A DNA stretch of 64,000 nucleotides from SIG587 sp045544035 (GCA_045544035.1 JAZPYE010000013.1:146761-210760), one strand, 5' to 3'. Positions 16,499 through 25,956 are shown, counted from the stretch's first letter. Numbers and translations: made by a program. Notes: generated by a model from the sequence alone, not told the origin.

Positions 16499-17644
16499 TT
16501 ACCCTCCAAAATGTGAGATTACAAATTCGCGCGCCGCTCTGTCGGCCTCAAAAACATCCTCAAGTGTGTAATTATGGGCGGCCTTTTGGTTGGCGGCTGC
16601 CGCCTCAACCAAATCGCCGATTTGAAGGAATGAAATTTTTCTATCCAGGAAAAGGCGCACGGCCTCCTCGTTTGCGCCGTTTGCCGCCGCAGGCACAAGA
16701 CCTCCCCTGTTAATAGCATCAATGCACACCCTAAGGCATTTAAAGGTCTCGGTGTCAGGTCGAGCAAAGGTAAGGGTGCCAATGTCGGCAAGGCTTAACC
16801 TTTCGTAGGCCACATCTGCCCTTTCGGGGTAGGTTAAGGCATACTGAATAGGCAGCTTCATATCGGGTGTTCCAAGTTGACCGATAACAGCGCCGTCAAC
16901 CAGCTCAACGGCGGAATGTAGAATGCTTTGCCTGTGAACCAGCACCTCAATGTCATCGGCCTTAACACCGAAAAGGTGCACAGCCTCAATAACCTCAAGG
17001 CCCTTGTTCATAAGGGTTGCCGAATCTATGGTTATTTTTGCGCCCATGGACCAGTTGGGGTGTTTAAGCGCCTGCTCAACGGTTACATTTTCAAGCTCTT
17101 TCCTTGTTTTCTGATAAAACGGACCACCTGATGCGGTTAATAAAATTTTTCGAAGTGAGTTATCACTTGCGCCCTGTAAAGACTGAAAAATTGCCGAATG
17201 TTCGCTGTCAACCGGCAAAATTTTAATTCCTTTTTCTCTGGCTAGCCCCATAACAAGGCTTCCGCCTGTCACAAGAGTTTCCTTGTTGGCAAGGGCAAAC
17301 TGCTTACCCGCTTTAAGCGCCGAGATTGTCGGGCGAAGACCTGCAATGCCCACAATGGCATTAAGAACTAGGTCGCCCTCTCCTTCGGCAACCTCGCAAA
17401 CGCCGTTAGAACCCGATAACACTTTAGTGTCGGTGTCGGAAATGCGGGTTTTTAAATCCCTTGCTGCCGCTTCGCTGAAAAGAGCCACCTTAAGGGGTTT
17501 GAATTCTCTGACCTGCTGTTCAATTAAATCCACGTTGCTGCCTGCCGCAAGGCCTGTAACACGCCAGCCGTTTTGGCGGGCAACGGTGAGGCTTTGCGTG
17601 CCTATGGAGCCTGTGGAGCCAAGAATTATAAGACTTTTTTCCAT
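16499..17644 (-). CDS. dxr: 1-deoxy-D-xylulose 5-phosphate reductoisomerase
   Basis: Second enzyme of the MEP pathway, NADPH-dependent. The 381 residues carry the N-terminal nucleotide-binding motif GSTGSIGTQSL (about 8-18), the NKETLV segment, catalytic-loop motifs (PVDSEHSAIFQ, TASGGPF) and KHPNWSMGAKITIDSATLMNK. Full length, ATG start at 17644. It is preceded by cdsA and followed by rseP within the envelope-biogenesis operon. Confidence 0.96.
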   Translation of the reverse strand: MEKSLIILGSTGSIGTQSLTVARQNGWRVTGLAAGSNVDLIEQQVREFKPLKVALFSEAAARDLKTRISDTDTKVLSGSNGVCEVAEGEGDLVLNAIVGIAGLRPTISALKAGKQFALANKETLVTGGSLVMGLAREKGIKILPVDSEHSAIFQSLQGASDNSLRKILLTASGGPFYQKTRKELENVTVEQALKHPNWSMGAKITIDSATLMNKGLEVIEAVHLFGVKADDIEVLVHRQSILHSAVELVDGAVIGQLGTPDMKLPIQYALTYPERADVAYERLSLADIGTLTFARPDTETFKCLRVCIDAINRGGLVPAAANGANEEAVRLFLDRKISFLQIGDLVEAAAANQKAAHNYTLEDVFEADRAAREFVISHFGG

Positions 17645-17653
17645 TTTTAAGCC

Positions 17654-18487
17654 CTACTTTAGCAAAAGTTTCAGTAAAAGCTCCATTACAGGAGCAATGA
17701 GCAAGATGCTGTCAAGGCGGTCCATAATTCCGCCGTGACCGGGGATAATGTTGCCGTAATCCTTAATCCCTGCATAACGTTTTATAACCGATGCGATTAA
17801 ATCGCCGTAAATTCCAATAATACAAAAAATGGGGGTGACAATGAGCCACTTAATCATTATGACATCAAACTTAAAGCCATTAAAAAGCGCCACGATGATA
17901 ACCGTTGCAACAAGGGATGAGGCAAGACCGCCAATGGCGCCCTCAACCGTTTTCTTGGGACTTATGACAGGTGTCATTTTATGCCTGCCGAATTTGGAGC
18001 CGATAAAGTAGGCGCCAATGTCGTTAATGCAGGAAAAATTCACAAGCATTAAAAGTCCGTAAAACGAAAGACCTGACTGCAAATAAATATACTCAATGCT
18101 GTTAAAGGCAAAAGACAGCAGCACGGGCATTGCAAAGGAAAAACACATTTGCTTTGCCGTAAAGCTATTATGCCTTGCCACCGCATAAATTATAAGAAAC
18201 AATGCAAAGCAAACCGTTAGAATTTCGGTAAGGTGCTGTCCGTTTAAATATTCTTTAAGCAATTCCCCAAAGGTGTAGGCAAGCTTCATAACACTTGCGA
18301 AAATAACCGAAACGGCCACAACCGTTTTGTTTTCCACAAGCTTTGTGTTATAAAGCATTTCATAAACTGCCACACAGCATATAACCCCTAAAAAAAGAGT
18401 GATAACGATGGGAAAAGGAATGCTGAGCAGTAAAACAGCCGCAACCATTACCGCCATAACAATTCCCGAAAGAATTCTTTGCTTCAT
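17654..18487 (-). CDS. cdsA: Phosphatidate cytidylyltransferase
   Basis: Makes CDP-diacylglycerol, the branch point of phospholipid synthesis. A 277-residue integral membrane protein with about seven to eight segments and the family signature near the C-terminus (SPKKTVEGAIGG, then GDLIASVIKRYAGIKDYGNIIPGHGGIMDRLDS). The signature is complete, including the Asp pair in GIMDRLDS. The ATG touches the uppS stop, so the two genes are co-translated. Confidence 0.95.
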   Translation of the reverse strand: MKQRILSGIVMAVMVAAVLLLSIPFPIVITLFLGVICCVAVYEMLYNTKLVENKTVVAVSVIFASVMKLAYTFGELLKEYLNGQHLTEILTVCFALFLIIYAVARHNSFTAKQMCFSFAMPVLLSFAFNSIEYIYLQSGLSFYGLLMLVNFSCINDIGAYFIGSKFGRHKMTPVISPKKTVEGAIGGLASSLVATVIIVALFNGFKFDVIMIKWLIVTPIFCIIGIYGDLIASVIKRYAGIKDYGNIIPGHGGIMDRLDSILLIAPVMELLLKLLLK

Positions 18488-19203
18488 TATTTGCTGAGTC
18501 CTCCCATTCTTCTGTCCCTATGGTTGAAGGCATCGATTGCTTCCTCCAAATGCTTAGGTTTAAAATCAGGCCAGAGAACATTGGAAAACCAAAATTCCGA
18601 ATAGGCACTCTGCCAAATAAGGAAATTTGAAAGTCTAAATTCTCCACTGGGTCTGATAATTAAATCGGGGTCGGGAACGCCCCTTGTGTAAAGCTTTTGG
18701 CTTATTAACTCCTCAGTGATTTCGGTGTGGCCGCCACTGATAATTTCCTTAACGGCTGCAACAATTTCATCTCTGCCGCCGTAATTTATTGCCATATTAA
18801 CAACAAGGCCCGTTGCATCCTTTGAGCCTTCCTCGGAATTTTTCATAAGCTCAATAATATCTTCGGGCAGCGCCGCCGTGTTACCAATGAACTGCAGCTT
18901 CATATTTTCACTTTTAAAGTTAACCGAATCCTTAAGGTAGTCCCTAAAAAGATTCATAATGGCATCAACTTCCGGCTGTGGGCGCTTCCAATTTTCGGTT
19001 GAAAAGGCGTAAACAGTCAGGTATTTAATGCCGATTTTGTTACAGTAACGAGCGATGGTTTTAAAGTTTTCGCTGCCTGCCGCATGACCTGCCGTGCGGG
19101 GTAGCCCCCTCTTTTTTGCCCAACGACCGTTACCGTCCATTATAATTGCAATATGAACGGGGAGTTTTCTCTCCCCGTTCTCCTTTTTGCGAAATAAACC
19201 CAA
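18487..19203 (-). CDS. uppS: Undecaprenyl diphosphate synthase (isoprenyl transferase)
   Basis: A cis-prenyltransferase that builds the C55 lipid carrier for peptidoglycan and teichoic acids. The 238 residues show the signature HIAIIMDGNGRWAKKRG with the catalytic Asp, TVYAFSTENWKRP, and the C-terminal RPSGEFRLSNFLIWQSAYSE. The start is TTG at 19203 with GAGGTGA six bases before. It sits between frr and cdsA as in most Firmicutes. Confidence 0.96.
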   Translation of the reverse strand: MGLFRKKENGERKLPVHIAIIMDGNGRWAKKRGLPRTAGHAAGSENFKTIARYCNKIGIKYLTVYAFSTENWKRPQPEVDAIMNLFRDYLKDSVNFKSENMKLQFIGNTAALPEDIIELMKNSEEGSKDATGLVVNMAINYGGRDEIVAAVKEIISGGHTEITEELISQKLYTRGVPDPDLIIRPSGEFRLSNFLIWQSAYSEFWFSNVLWPDFKPKHLEEAIDAFNHRDRRMGGLSK

Positions 19204-19243
19204 TTTACTTCACCTCATAAATTGCCGTCCTAATCGAACCAAC

Positions 19244-19798
19244 TTAAATAGACATTACATCCTTTTCCTTAGCATCGGCAAGGGCGTCAATCTCTTTTAC
19301 AAACTTATCGGTAACGTTTTGAATTTTCTTCTCGCCGTTTGCCTGGTCATCCTCGGTGATTTCGTTGGCCTTTTTCATTGCCTTTAATTTTTCAATGGCA
19401 TCGCGGCGAATTGAACGGAGGGCAACCTTGCTGTCCTCGGCCATTTTGCGAACATCCTTAACCAGCTCTTTTCTTCTGTCCTCGGTAAGAGGTGGGAAGG
19501 TGAGGCGGATAACCCTGCCGTCATTTTGAGGGTTAATTCCAAGGTCGGAAACCTGAATAGCCTTTTCAATATCCTTAAGAGAAGAAGCATCCCAAGGCTG
19601 AATTTGTAAGGTGCGCGGGTCAGGCGAAGAGATTGCGGCCATCTGCTGGATGGGGGTTAGTGTGCCGTAATATTCAACCTGAATTCTGTCAAGCACTGCG
19701 GCGTTTGCTCTGCCTGCTCTTATAGATGCGAAATCGCGCTCCAATGCGCCGATGGTTTTGTCCATTTTTGTTTCAACTGTTTTAATGAGTTCGTTCAT
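19244..19798 (-). CDS. frr: Ribosome recycling factor
   Basis: Splits post-termination ribosomes together with EF-G. The 184-residue protein is full length and carries the family motifs (TIGALERDFASIRAGRANA, PPLTEDRRKELVK). The ATG at 19798 with GGAGGAAAGAACA in front is chosen; a 22-codon in-frame upstream extension has no support and runs into the pyrH end. It follows pyrH, the usual order. Confidence 0.96.
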   Translation of the reverse strand: MNELIKTVETKMDKTIGALERDFASIRAGRANAAVLDRIQVEYYGTLTPIQQMAAISSPDPRTLQIQPWDASSLKDIEKAIQVSDLGINPQNDGRVIRLTFPPLTEDRRKELVKDVRKMAEDSKVALRSIRRDAIEKLKAMKKANEITEDDQANGEKKIQNVTDKFVKEIDALADAKEKDVMSI

Positions 19799-19832
19799 TG
19801 TTCTTTCCTCCGATAAAATATATATGCTTATG

Positions 19833-20537
19833 TTATTTAACCAATGTTCCGATTTTTTCGCCAACCATTGCTTTCACAATGTTTTCGGGCTTGTCAAGGT
19901 TGAAAACAAGAATTTCTATTTTGTTATCTCTGCAAAGAGATGCGGCGGTTGAATCCATAACGTGTAAATCCTGTGCCAGAACATCGGCGTGGGTAAGCTC
20001 ATCATATTTTTTAGCATCGGGATTCGTTTTCGGGTCACTGTCATAAACGCCATCAACATTGGTTGCCTTGAAAATAACATCGGCCTCAATTTCTGCTGCA
20101 CGCAGTGCTGCGGCAGTGTCAGTAGAGAAGAAGGGATTTCCCGTTCCGCAGCCGAAAACAACAACCCTGCCCTTTTCTAAATGGCGAACTGCCTTGTTTC
20201 TAATGTAGGGCTCGGCAATTTGGCGCATTTCAATTGCGGTTTGAACGCGGACATCAAGACCAACCTGCTCAAGACCATCGGCAATGCCTAGGGAATTTAT
20301 AACCGTTGCAAGCATTCCCATGTGGTCGGCACGGGTCCTGTCCATTTGACCGCTTGAGCGACCGCGCCAGAAGTTTCCGCCGCCAACAACAACGGCAACC
20401 TCGACACCCATATCAACACAAATTTTAATCTGCTCGGCAACCTTTAAAACGGTGTCAAAATCAATACCTGTTTTTTTGCTTCCTGCAAGGGCTTCACCGC
20501 TCAATTTAATAAGCACGCGTTTGAATTTCGGTTCCAT
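19833..20537 (-). CDS. pyrH: UMP kinase
   Basis: Phosphorylates UMP to UDP; a hexameric, allosterically controlled amino-acid-kinase-fold enzyme. The 234 residues show KRVLIKLSGEALAG, VVVGGGNFWRG, the KATNVDGVYDSDP segment and the C-terminal VFNLDKPENI. It is the first gene of the eight-gene run pyrH-frr-uppS-cdsA-dxr-rseP-ispG-polC. A SigA promoter (20576-20604) lies immediately upstream, overlapping the end of tsaD. Confidence 0.96.
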   Translation of the reverse strand: MEPKFKRVLIKLSGEALAGSKKTGIDFDTVLKVAEQIKICVDMGVEVAVVVGGGNFWRGRSSGQMDRTRADHMGMLATVINSLGIADGLEQVGLDVRVQTAIEMRQIAEPYIRNKAVRHLEKGRVVVFGCGTGNPFFSTDTAAALRAAEIEADVIFKATNVDGVYDSDPKTNPDAKKYDELTHADVLAQDLHVMDSTAASLCRDNKIEILVFNLDKPENIVKAMVGEKIGTLVK

Positions 20538-20575
20538 GTTTGAACATCCCTTCGATATGTTTTTTATTATATTTT

Positions 20576-20604
20576 ATTTTACAAAAAAATATATATAATG
20601 TCAA
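20576..20604 (-). promoter_or_regulatory. SigA promoter of the pyrH-to-polC operon
   Basis: Minus-strand TTGACA (20599-20604), 17-bp spacer, TAAAAT (20576-20581). The -35 box includes the stop codon of tsaD. Confidence 0.8.
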
Positions 20605-21605
20605 TTACTTCTTATGTCCATTGTAGCATAAGCATTAAGGGAGGAATCTGCCCTTTTTCCTGCCTCAAATTCATAGAAAGCCTGAACGCCCACCATTGCG
20701 GCATTATCACCGCAATATTTAAGAGATGGATAGAAAAGTTTAATTTTTTCTTTTTCGCACACTTCTTTAAGTCTTTTTCTAAGTTCACTATTTGCCGAAA
20801 CACCGCCTGCAACCACAATTTGGTTGTAGCCGTGTTTTTTGGCTGCCTTTAAGGTTTTGTCAATTAAAATATCGCAAACCTTGTGTCTTAAAGTTGCGCA
20901 AAGCACAGGCACATCAATTCCCTCTCCCTTTTGAGAGGCGTTATTTATGGTGTTAAGCACCGCTGTTTTAAGCCCCGAAAAACTGAAATCGAACTCGTTT
21001 GCCGTGTGGGGTGTGGGTAAGGGATATTTCTTAAAATCGGGCTCGGTGGCAATTTTATCAAGGTTAACTCCACCTGGGTAAGAAAGACCCATTGCCCTTG
21101 CGCATTTATCAAAGCACTCCCCTGCCGCATCATCGTTTGTTTCACCGATGATTTCAAAATCGGTATAGTCATTCACCTTAACAATAATGCTGTTGCCGCC
21201 CGACACCACAAGGCACAAAAACGGTGGCTTTAAAGCCTCGTTTTCAATATAGTTTGCCGCAATGTGGGAGCGAAGATGGTGAACTGGGATAAGGGGTTTA
21301 CCAAGAGACAGTGAGAGTCCCTTTGCAAAGTTAACACCCACAAGAAGAGCCCCTATGAGTCCCGGCGCGTAGGTAACTGCAACGGCATCAATGTCATCAT
21401 AGGTAACCCCTGCATCGCTTAAAGCCTGCTCGGTCACCGCGGCAATGGCCTCGGCATGGCGCCGTGATGCGATTTCAGGCACAACACCACCGTAAATTTT
21501 GTGTTCTTCAATTTGTGTGGCTATGACGCTGGATAAAACCTCACGACCGCGGGTTACCGCTACAGCGGTTTCATCACAGGAGGATTCAATTGCCAAAATT
21601 AACAT
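20601..21605 (-). CDS. tsaD: tRNA N6-adenosine threonylcarbamoyltransferase TsaD
   Basis: Transfers the threonylcarbamoyl group to A37 of ANN-decoding tRNAs, working with TsaB and TsaE. The 334 residues have the ASKHA ATPase start ILAIESSCDETAVAV, the metal-binding HLRSHIAA motif, and the DDAAGECFDK and CGDNAAMVG segments. It is the last gene of the rodA-GT2-polA-ywlE/rimI-tsaD operon, three bases after the previous stop. Its partners TsaE and TsaB lie in the divergent operon at 27.2 kb. Confidence 0.96.
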   Translation of the reverse strand: MLILAIESSCDETAVAVTRGREVLSSVIATQIEEHKIYGGVVPEIASRRHAEAIAAVTEQALSDAGVTYDDIDAVAVTYAPGLIGALLVGVNFAKGLSLSLGKPLIPVHHLRSHIAANYIENEALKPPFLCLVVSGGNSIIVKVNDYTDFEIIGETNDDAAGECFDKCARAMGLSYPGGVNLDKIATEPDFKKYPLPTPHTANEFDFSFSGLKTAVLNTINNASQKGEGIDVPVLCATLRHKVCDILIDKTLKAAKKHGYNQIVVAGGVSANSELRKRLKEVCEKEKIKLFYPSLKYCGDNAAMVGVQAFYEFEAGKRADSSLNAYATMDIRSN

Positions 21606-21608
21606 AAC

Positions 21609-22424
21609 TTAAACTTCCCTTGTGTAAAGAATTGCATCTTCTTTTGGATTGCTGTAAAAATTGCGCCTTTGTCCAACGGGCTTGTAGCCGCATTTTTCAT
21701 AAAGCGCTCTTGCCGCTTCATTGCTGTGTCTTACTTCAAGCGTTAAAAACCGAAGTCCCTTTTCCTTTGCAAACTCATAAAGGGCTGTTAAAAGCTTTTG
21801 GGCAACACCCTGCCGCCTTGCACATTTTAAAACGGCAACATTTGTTATGTAGCCCTCATCTAAAACGGTCTGCACACCGACATAGCCTAAATTTTTTCCA
21901 AACTGCCTTAAAACAAGATAATGCGTGTTGTTTTCAAAGCCCTCTTTAATTGCATTTTCACTCCAAGGCTCCGAAAAGCACTCTTTTTCAATATGGGCAA
22001 TAGCGGGAAAATCGTTTTCGGTAGCGAGGGCGATTTCGGTCTTTATTAAACGCTCAATTTCACCGTTTATTTGGTCACGGCAGTTTTCATAAACCGATAT
22101 ATCCCCACCAAAGGGGTCGGCAATGCCGCTTCCCAAAACAAAAACATTGTTAAAATCTTTAAGCGCTTCGGCGTGGCTTTGGCTCATACAAAAAACGGCA
22201 TCGGCCCACAAAACAAGCTCTTTTGTTAAGGGTTTGGAAACAAAATCCCCAAAATTAACGCCAATGCTTTCAAGGACCTTCCGTGAATTTTCGCTTATAG
22301 GCTCGCCTGTGGCAAAAATTCCTGCGCTTTTAACATTCACATTTTTAAGATTTTTAGATTTTAAAATGGCCTCGGCCATAGGAGAACGGCAGGTGTTGCC
22401 TGTGCAAACAAACAAAATGTTCAT
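21609..22424 (-). CDS. YwlE-like phosphoarginine phosphatase fused to RimI acetyltransferase
   Basis: A 271-residue two-domain protein. Residues 1 to about 140 form a low-molecular-weight phosphatase with P-loop CTGNTCRSPMAEA. The Thr inside the CX5R loop is the residue reported to give YwlE its phosphoarginine preference (tyrosine phosphatases have Ile), and the DPFGGDISVY acid loop also resembles YwlE. Residues about 141-271 form a GNAT domain like RimI, which acetylates ribosomal protein S18, with acetyl-CoA motif ARRQGVAQKLL and the NEAARALYEKCGY segment. The ATG at 22424 has GGGAG upstream, one base after the polA stop. It is next to tsaD, as rimI often is. No frameshift is seen at the junction. 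Confidence 0.85.
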   Translation of the reverse strand: MNILFVCTGNTCRSPMAEAILKSKNLKNVNVKSAGIFATGEPISENSRKVLESIGVNFGDFVSKPLTKELVLWADAVFCMSQSHAEALKDFNNVFVLGSGIADPFGGDISVYENCRDQINGEIERLIKTEIALATENDFPAIAHIEKECFSEPWSENAIKEGFENNTHYLVLRQFGKNLGYVGVQTVLDEGYITNVAVLKCARRQGVAQKLLTALYEFAKEKGLRFLTLEVRHSNEAARALYEKCGYKPVGQRRNFYSNPKEDAILYTREV

Positions 22425-22425
22425 T

Positions 22426-24984
22426 TTATTCTCCCTTTGCCTCAAACCAAGTTTTGCCAAAGTTTGCATCAACGCTTAAAGTAACCTTAAGGCTTGCGGC
22501 GCCCTGCATTTCTTCCTCCAAAATGCGGCAAACCTGCTCCTTTAAATCCTCCCTGCACTCGGCAATCAGTTCATCGTGCACCTGCAAAATAAGTTTTGCA
22601 TCAAGGTTTTCTTGCTTTAGGCGGTCGCTAACCCTAATCATTGCGATTTTAATAATATCGGCGGCGGTGCCCTGAATGGGGGCGTTTCTCGCCACACGTT
22701 CCCCAAATGAGCGCATCATGGCGTTGGAATTTGCAAGCTCAGGCAGGTACCTTCTCCTGCCGAAAAGGGTTTTAACATAACCCGTTTCCTTGGCGTGCTC
22801 AATGGTCTCCTGCATATATTTATCAACACCCTTATAGGTGTTTAAATAACCCTTAATATACTGCTGGGCTTCCTTAAATGTAACACCAATGTCCTTTGAG
22901 AGTGAATGTGCGCCAATACCGTAAACAATGCCGAAGTTAACCGCCTTTGCGCGGCTTCGCATTAAGGGGGTCACCATATCTGTAGGCATATCGAAAACCT
23001 CAGCCGCAGTCACGGTGTGAATGTCAACACCATCACTAAAAGCTTTAATCATAATGGGGTCATCGGCAATATGGGCAAGCACACGCAGCTCAATTTGGGA
23101 ATAGTCAGCATCGCAAAGAGTGTAGCCCTCTTTTGCCACAAAGAATTTGCGAAGCTTTTTGCCCTCAGGCCTTCTGACAGGAATGTTTTGAAGGTTGGGC
23201 TCTAATGAGCTTATTCTGCCTGTCCTTGTTTCGGCCTGATTAAAGGTGGAGTGAATTCGGCAATCCTCTCCCACTGCCTTTAAAAGGCCATCGCAATAAG
23301 TGGATTTAAGTTTTGATAGAGTTCTATATTCTAAAAGCAATGCCACCGCAGGGTGGATTTCCTTTAACTCCTCCAAGACATCGGCGGCGGTGGAATAACC
23401 GTTTTTACCCTTTTTCTTTGTGGGTAACTGCAGCTTTTCAAAAAGGGCAACCCCCAACTGCTTAGGGGAATTAAGGTTAAATTCATAGCCCACAAGGCTG
23501 TAAATCTCACTCTGAATTTCTGCTATTCTTTTTTCTAAATCCTCGCCCTCGGTTTTAAGACCTTCGGCATTTACCATAAAGCCCTCAAGCTCCATTTCAC
23601 CAAGCACGCGGGCTAAGGGAATTTCAATTTCCAAAAGCAGGCTATCCTGCTCTTTTTCTTTGAGCTCGGCTAAAAGCGAATCGCAAACCGCCTTGTGCTT
23701 TGCGGCAAGGCTTAAAAATTCCTCCTCAAAATCGGCTGAAATATTGCTACCGTACTGAAGAACCAGGCGGTCAATATCATAACTTGAAGCCGAAGGATTT
23801 GATAGGTATGCCGCAAGCATACTATCGAAGGTAATTCCCTTAAGGCTTACACCGTTCTTTGCATAAAATTTATAAAGGTTTTTGTAATCGTAAACCCTTT
23901 TCTGGGTTTTCTCATTCTCTAAAAGCTCAATAAAATCTGGGCACAAAAGGTCGGCTTTACCAACAAACCCACTTACGCAAACGCCTGCTATATTGTTTTC
24001 ATAATCGGGCAAAATATCAGCGCAGCCTGCCTTTTTAGCGGCGGCTAAAATATCCTCACAAAGGCAAATTTCGCAGTTTTCTTCCCTCTCATCAAAAAGG
24101 CTGACCTGAGCACTTACAGGGGCAATGCCCATGTTTTCCATAAGTTTGAAAAACTCAAGTTTTGTCATAAAGGCGGCAAGTTCGTTTGTAACCTTGCCCT
24201 TGCCCTCATAGTGGCTGTAATCGGTATCAATAGGCACTTCTTTACAAATTTCGCCAAGCTTAAGGCTTAAATAGGCGCTGTCCTTGCCGGCAATAAGCTT
24301 TGCCTTTAAGGAATCCTTAATCTCAAGCGTGTCAAGATTTTCGTAGATATAATCAATGTTTCCATAGGTTCTAATAAGCTCGGTGGCGGTTTTTTCGCCA
24401 ACCCCTGTAACACCGGGGATTTTGTCGGAGGAATCGCCCATAAGGCTTTTAAGCTGAAGCATTCCCTCGGGGGTTAGACCATATTTTTCGAAAAGGGTTT
24501 CCCTGTTATAAACCGTAATTTCGGGTCGACCCATTTTGGTGGCGGCTAAAAGCACATTAACCCTATCTCCAATAAGCTGCAGGGCATCCCTATCACCCGT
24601 TGCAATAACGCAGGTATCATTCTCCTTTGCCGCGGCGGCAAGGGTTCCTAAAATGTCATCGGCCTCAAAGCCCTCTTTTTCGAGGCAGGTGTAGCCTCTT
24701 AAAGTCAGCCACTCCTTTAAAAGCGGCATTTGAGAGTGAAGCTCTTGGGGCATCGGCTTTCTGCCCGATTTATAAAGGTCGTACATTTTATGGCGGAAGG
24801 TGGGCGCCTTTAAATCGAAGGCAACGGCCACGCCATCGGGGTTTTCCTGCTCAATGAGCCTGTTTAAAATGTTTATAAAACCATAAACGGCATTAGTATA
24901 CTGCCCATCCTTTGTGGTGAGCAGTTTAATGCCGTAAAAAGCGCGGTTTATTATGCTGTTTCCATCAATGGCAAGAAGCTTCAT
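22426..24984 (-). CDS. polA: DNA polymerase I
   Basis: Repair and Okazaki-fragment-processing polymerase, 852 residues. The N-terminal 5'-3' nuclease is complete (LAIDGNSIINRAFYG, FEADDILGTLA, GDSSDKIPGVTGVGEKTA). The middle domain (about 290-440) has lost the proofreading DxE motif and other Exo signatures, as in Bacillus and Taq PolA. The polymerase domain shows DADYSQIELRVLAHI, the O-helix RSRAKAVNFGIVYG and QVHDELIAE. The ATG follows the GT2 stop directly and the stop is one base from the next start, so it lies within one operon. Confidence 0.96.
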   Translation of the reverse strand: MKLLAIDGNSIINRAFYGIKLLTTKDGQYTNAVYGFINILNRLIEQENPDGVAVAFDLKAPTFRHKMYDLYKSGRKPMPQELHSQMPLLKEWLTLRGYTCLEKEGFEADDILGTLAAAAKENDTCVIATGDRDALQLIGDRVNVLLAATKMGRPEITVYNRETLFEKYGLTPEGMLQLKSLMGDSSDKIPGVTGVGEKTATELIRTYGNIDYIYENLDTLEIKDSLKAKLIAGKDSAYLSLKLGEICKEVPIDTDYSHYEGKGKVTNELAAFMTKLEFFKLMENMGIAPVSAQVSLFDEREENCEICLCEDILAAAKKAGCADILPDYENNIAGVCVSGFVGKADLLCPDFIELLENEKTQKRVYDYKNLYKFYAKNGVSLKGITFDSMLAAYLSNPSASSYDIDRLVLQYGSNISADFEEEFLSLAAKHKAVCDSLLAELKEKEQDSLLLEIEIPLARVLGEMELEGFMVNAEGLKTEGEDLEKRIAEIQSEIYSLVGYEFNLNSPKQLGVALFEKLQLPTKKKGKNGYSTAADVLEELKEIHPAVALLLEYRTLSKLKSTYCDGLLKAVGEDCRIHSTFNQAETRTGRISSLEPNLQNIPVRRPEGKKLRKFFVAKEGYTLCDADYSQIELRVLAHIADDPIMIKAFSDGVDIHTVTAAEVFDMPTDMVTPLMRSRAKAVNFGIVYGIGAHSLSKDIGVTFKEAQQYIKGYLNTYKGVDKYMQETIEHAKETGYVKTLFGRRRYLPELANSNAMMRSFGERVARNAPIQGTAADIIKIAMIRVSDRLKQENLDAKLILQVHDELIAECREDLKEQVCRILEEEMQGAASLKVTLSVDANFGKTWFEAKGE

Positions 24985-25947
24985 TTATTTTTCTTCCTCT
25001 TTGGTTTTTTCTTCAATGATAAAGCGGGGTCGACCCTTTGTTTCAAGATAAATTTTGCCGATGTATTCCCCAATTATTCCAATGCACAGCATTTGAATTC
25101 CACCAAGAAAGCAAACAATGCTCACGGTTGAGGCCCAGCCTGCAACGGTGCTGCCCACAAAGAAGCTGATAACCGACCAGATAACCGCCACAAAGCTGAT
25201 AATCGCAATTATAAAACCCAGGGCGGTTATAAGGCGAATGGGCTTAACCGAAAGACTTGTTATGCCGTTAATGGCTAAAGAAAGCATTTTGCGAAGCGGA
25301 TAGTGACTTTTGCCCGCTAGGCGCTCGTTTCTAACATATGGCACACTCGTACTCTTAAAGCCCACAAAGGGCACCATTCCGCGAAGGTAAATGTTAACCT
25401 CGCCGAATTTTTCAAGTTCCTTTACAGCCTTTGCCGACATTAGCCGATAGTCGGCATGGTTATAAACCACCTCAACGCCCACCCAGTTTAAAAATTTGTA
25501 AAAGCCCTGGGCCGTTGTGCGCTTAAAAAACGAATCGCTGCTTCTATCACTTCGAACCCCGTAAACAATTTCGCTGCCATTTAAAAATTCCTCAACCATT
25601 TGGTCCATTGCGTTAATGTCATCCTGACCATCGCAGTCAATGCTAATGGTAATATCACAGTGATTTGCCGCTTCAAAAAGACCTGCAAGCAGGGCGTTTT
25701 GATGACCGCGATTGCGGCTTAATTTAATGCCCTTATAGTGGCTGTCGTTTTCCGATAACGTGCTAATAATCTCCCAGGTAGAATCCTTGCTTCCATCATC
25801 AACAAACAAAACTCGGCTGTTTTCGGGGTCAACAAATCCCTTTGCCCCAAGGTCAATAAGCTTGTTTAAAAACAAGGGCGCCGTTTTGGGCAAAACCTCC
25901 TGCTCGTTAAAGCAGGGCACAACAATGTATAAAACGGGTGTTTTCAT
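24985..25947 (-). CDS. Family 2 glycosyltransferase with two C-terminal membrane segments
   Basis: A 320-residue membrane-attached GT2 of the DPM1/GtrB type, which loads a sugar onto a polyprenyl phosphate on the cytoplasmic face. The N-terminal GT-A domain shows VVPCFNEQEVL, the VDDGSKDST loop and the metal-binding DCDGQDD. Two membrane helices near 230-300 are followed by YIGKIYLETKGRPRF, typical of the GtrB/YkcC group. It stands between rodA and polA in one operon, suggesting a wall or envelope polysaccharide role. The sugar cannot be predicted. Confidence 0.85.
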   Translation of the reverse strand: MKTPVLYIVVPCFNEQEVLPKTAPLFLNKLIDLGAKGFVDPENSRVLFVDDGSKDSTWEIISTLSENDSHYKGIKLSRNRGHQNALLAGLFEAANHCDITISIDCDGQDDINAMDQMVEEFLNGSEIVYGVRSDRSSDSFFKRTTAQGFYKFLNWVGVEVVYNHADYRLMSAKAVKELEKFGEVNIYLRGMVPFVGFKSTSVPYVRNERLAGKSHYPLRKMLSLAINGITSLSVKPIRLITALGFIIAIISFVAVIWSVISFFVGSTVAGWASTVSIVCFLGGIQMLCIGIIGEYIGKIYLETKGRPRFIIEEKTKEEEK

Positions 25948-25956
25948 ATTCTACTC

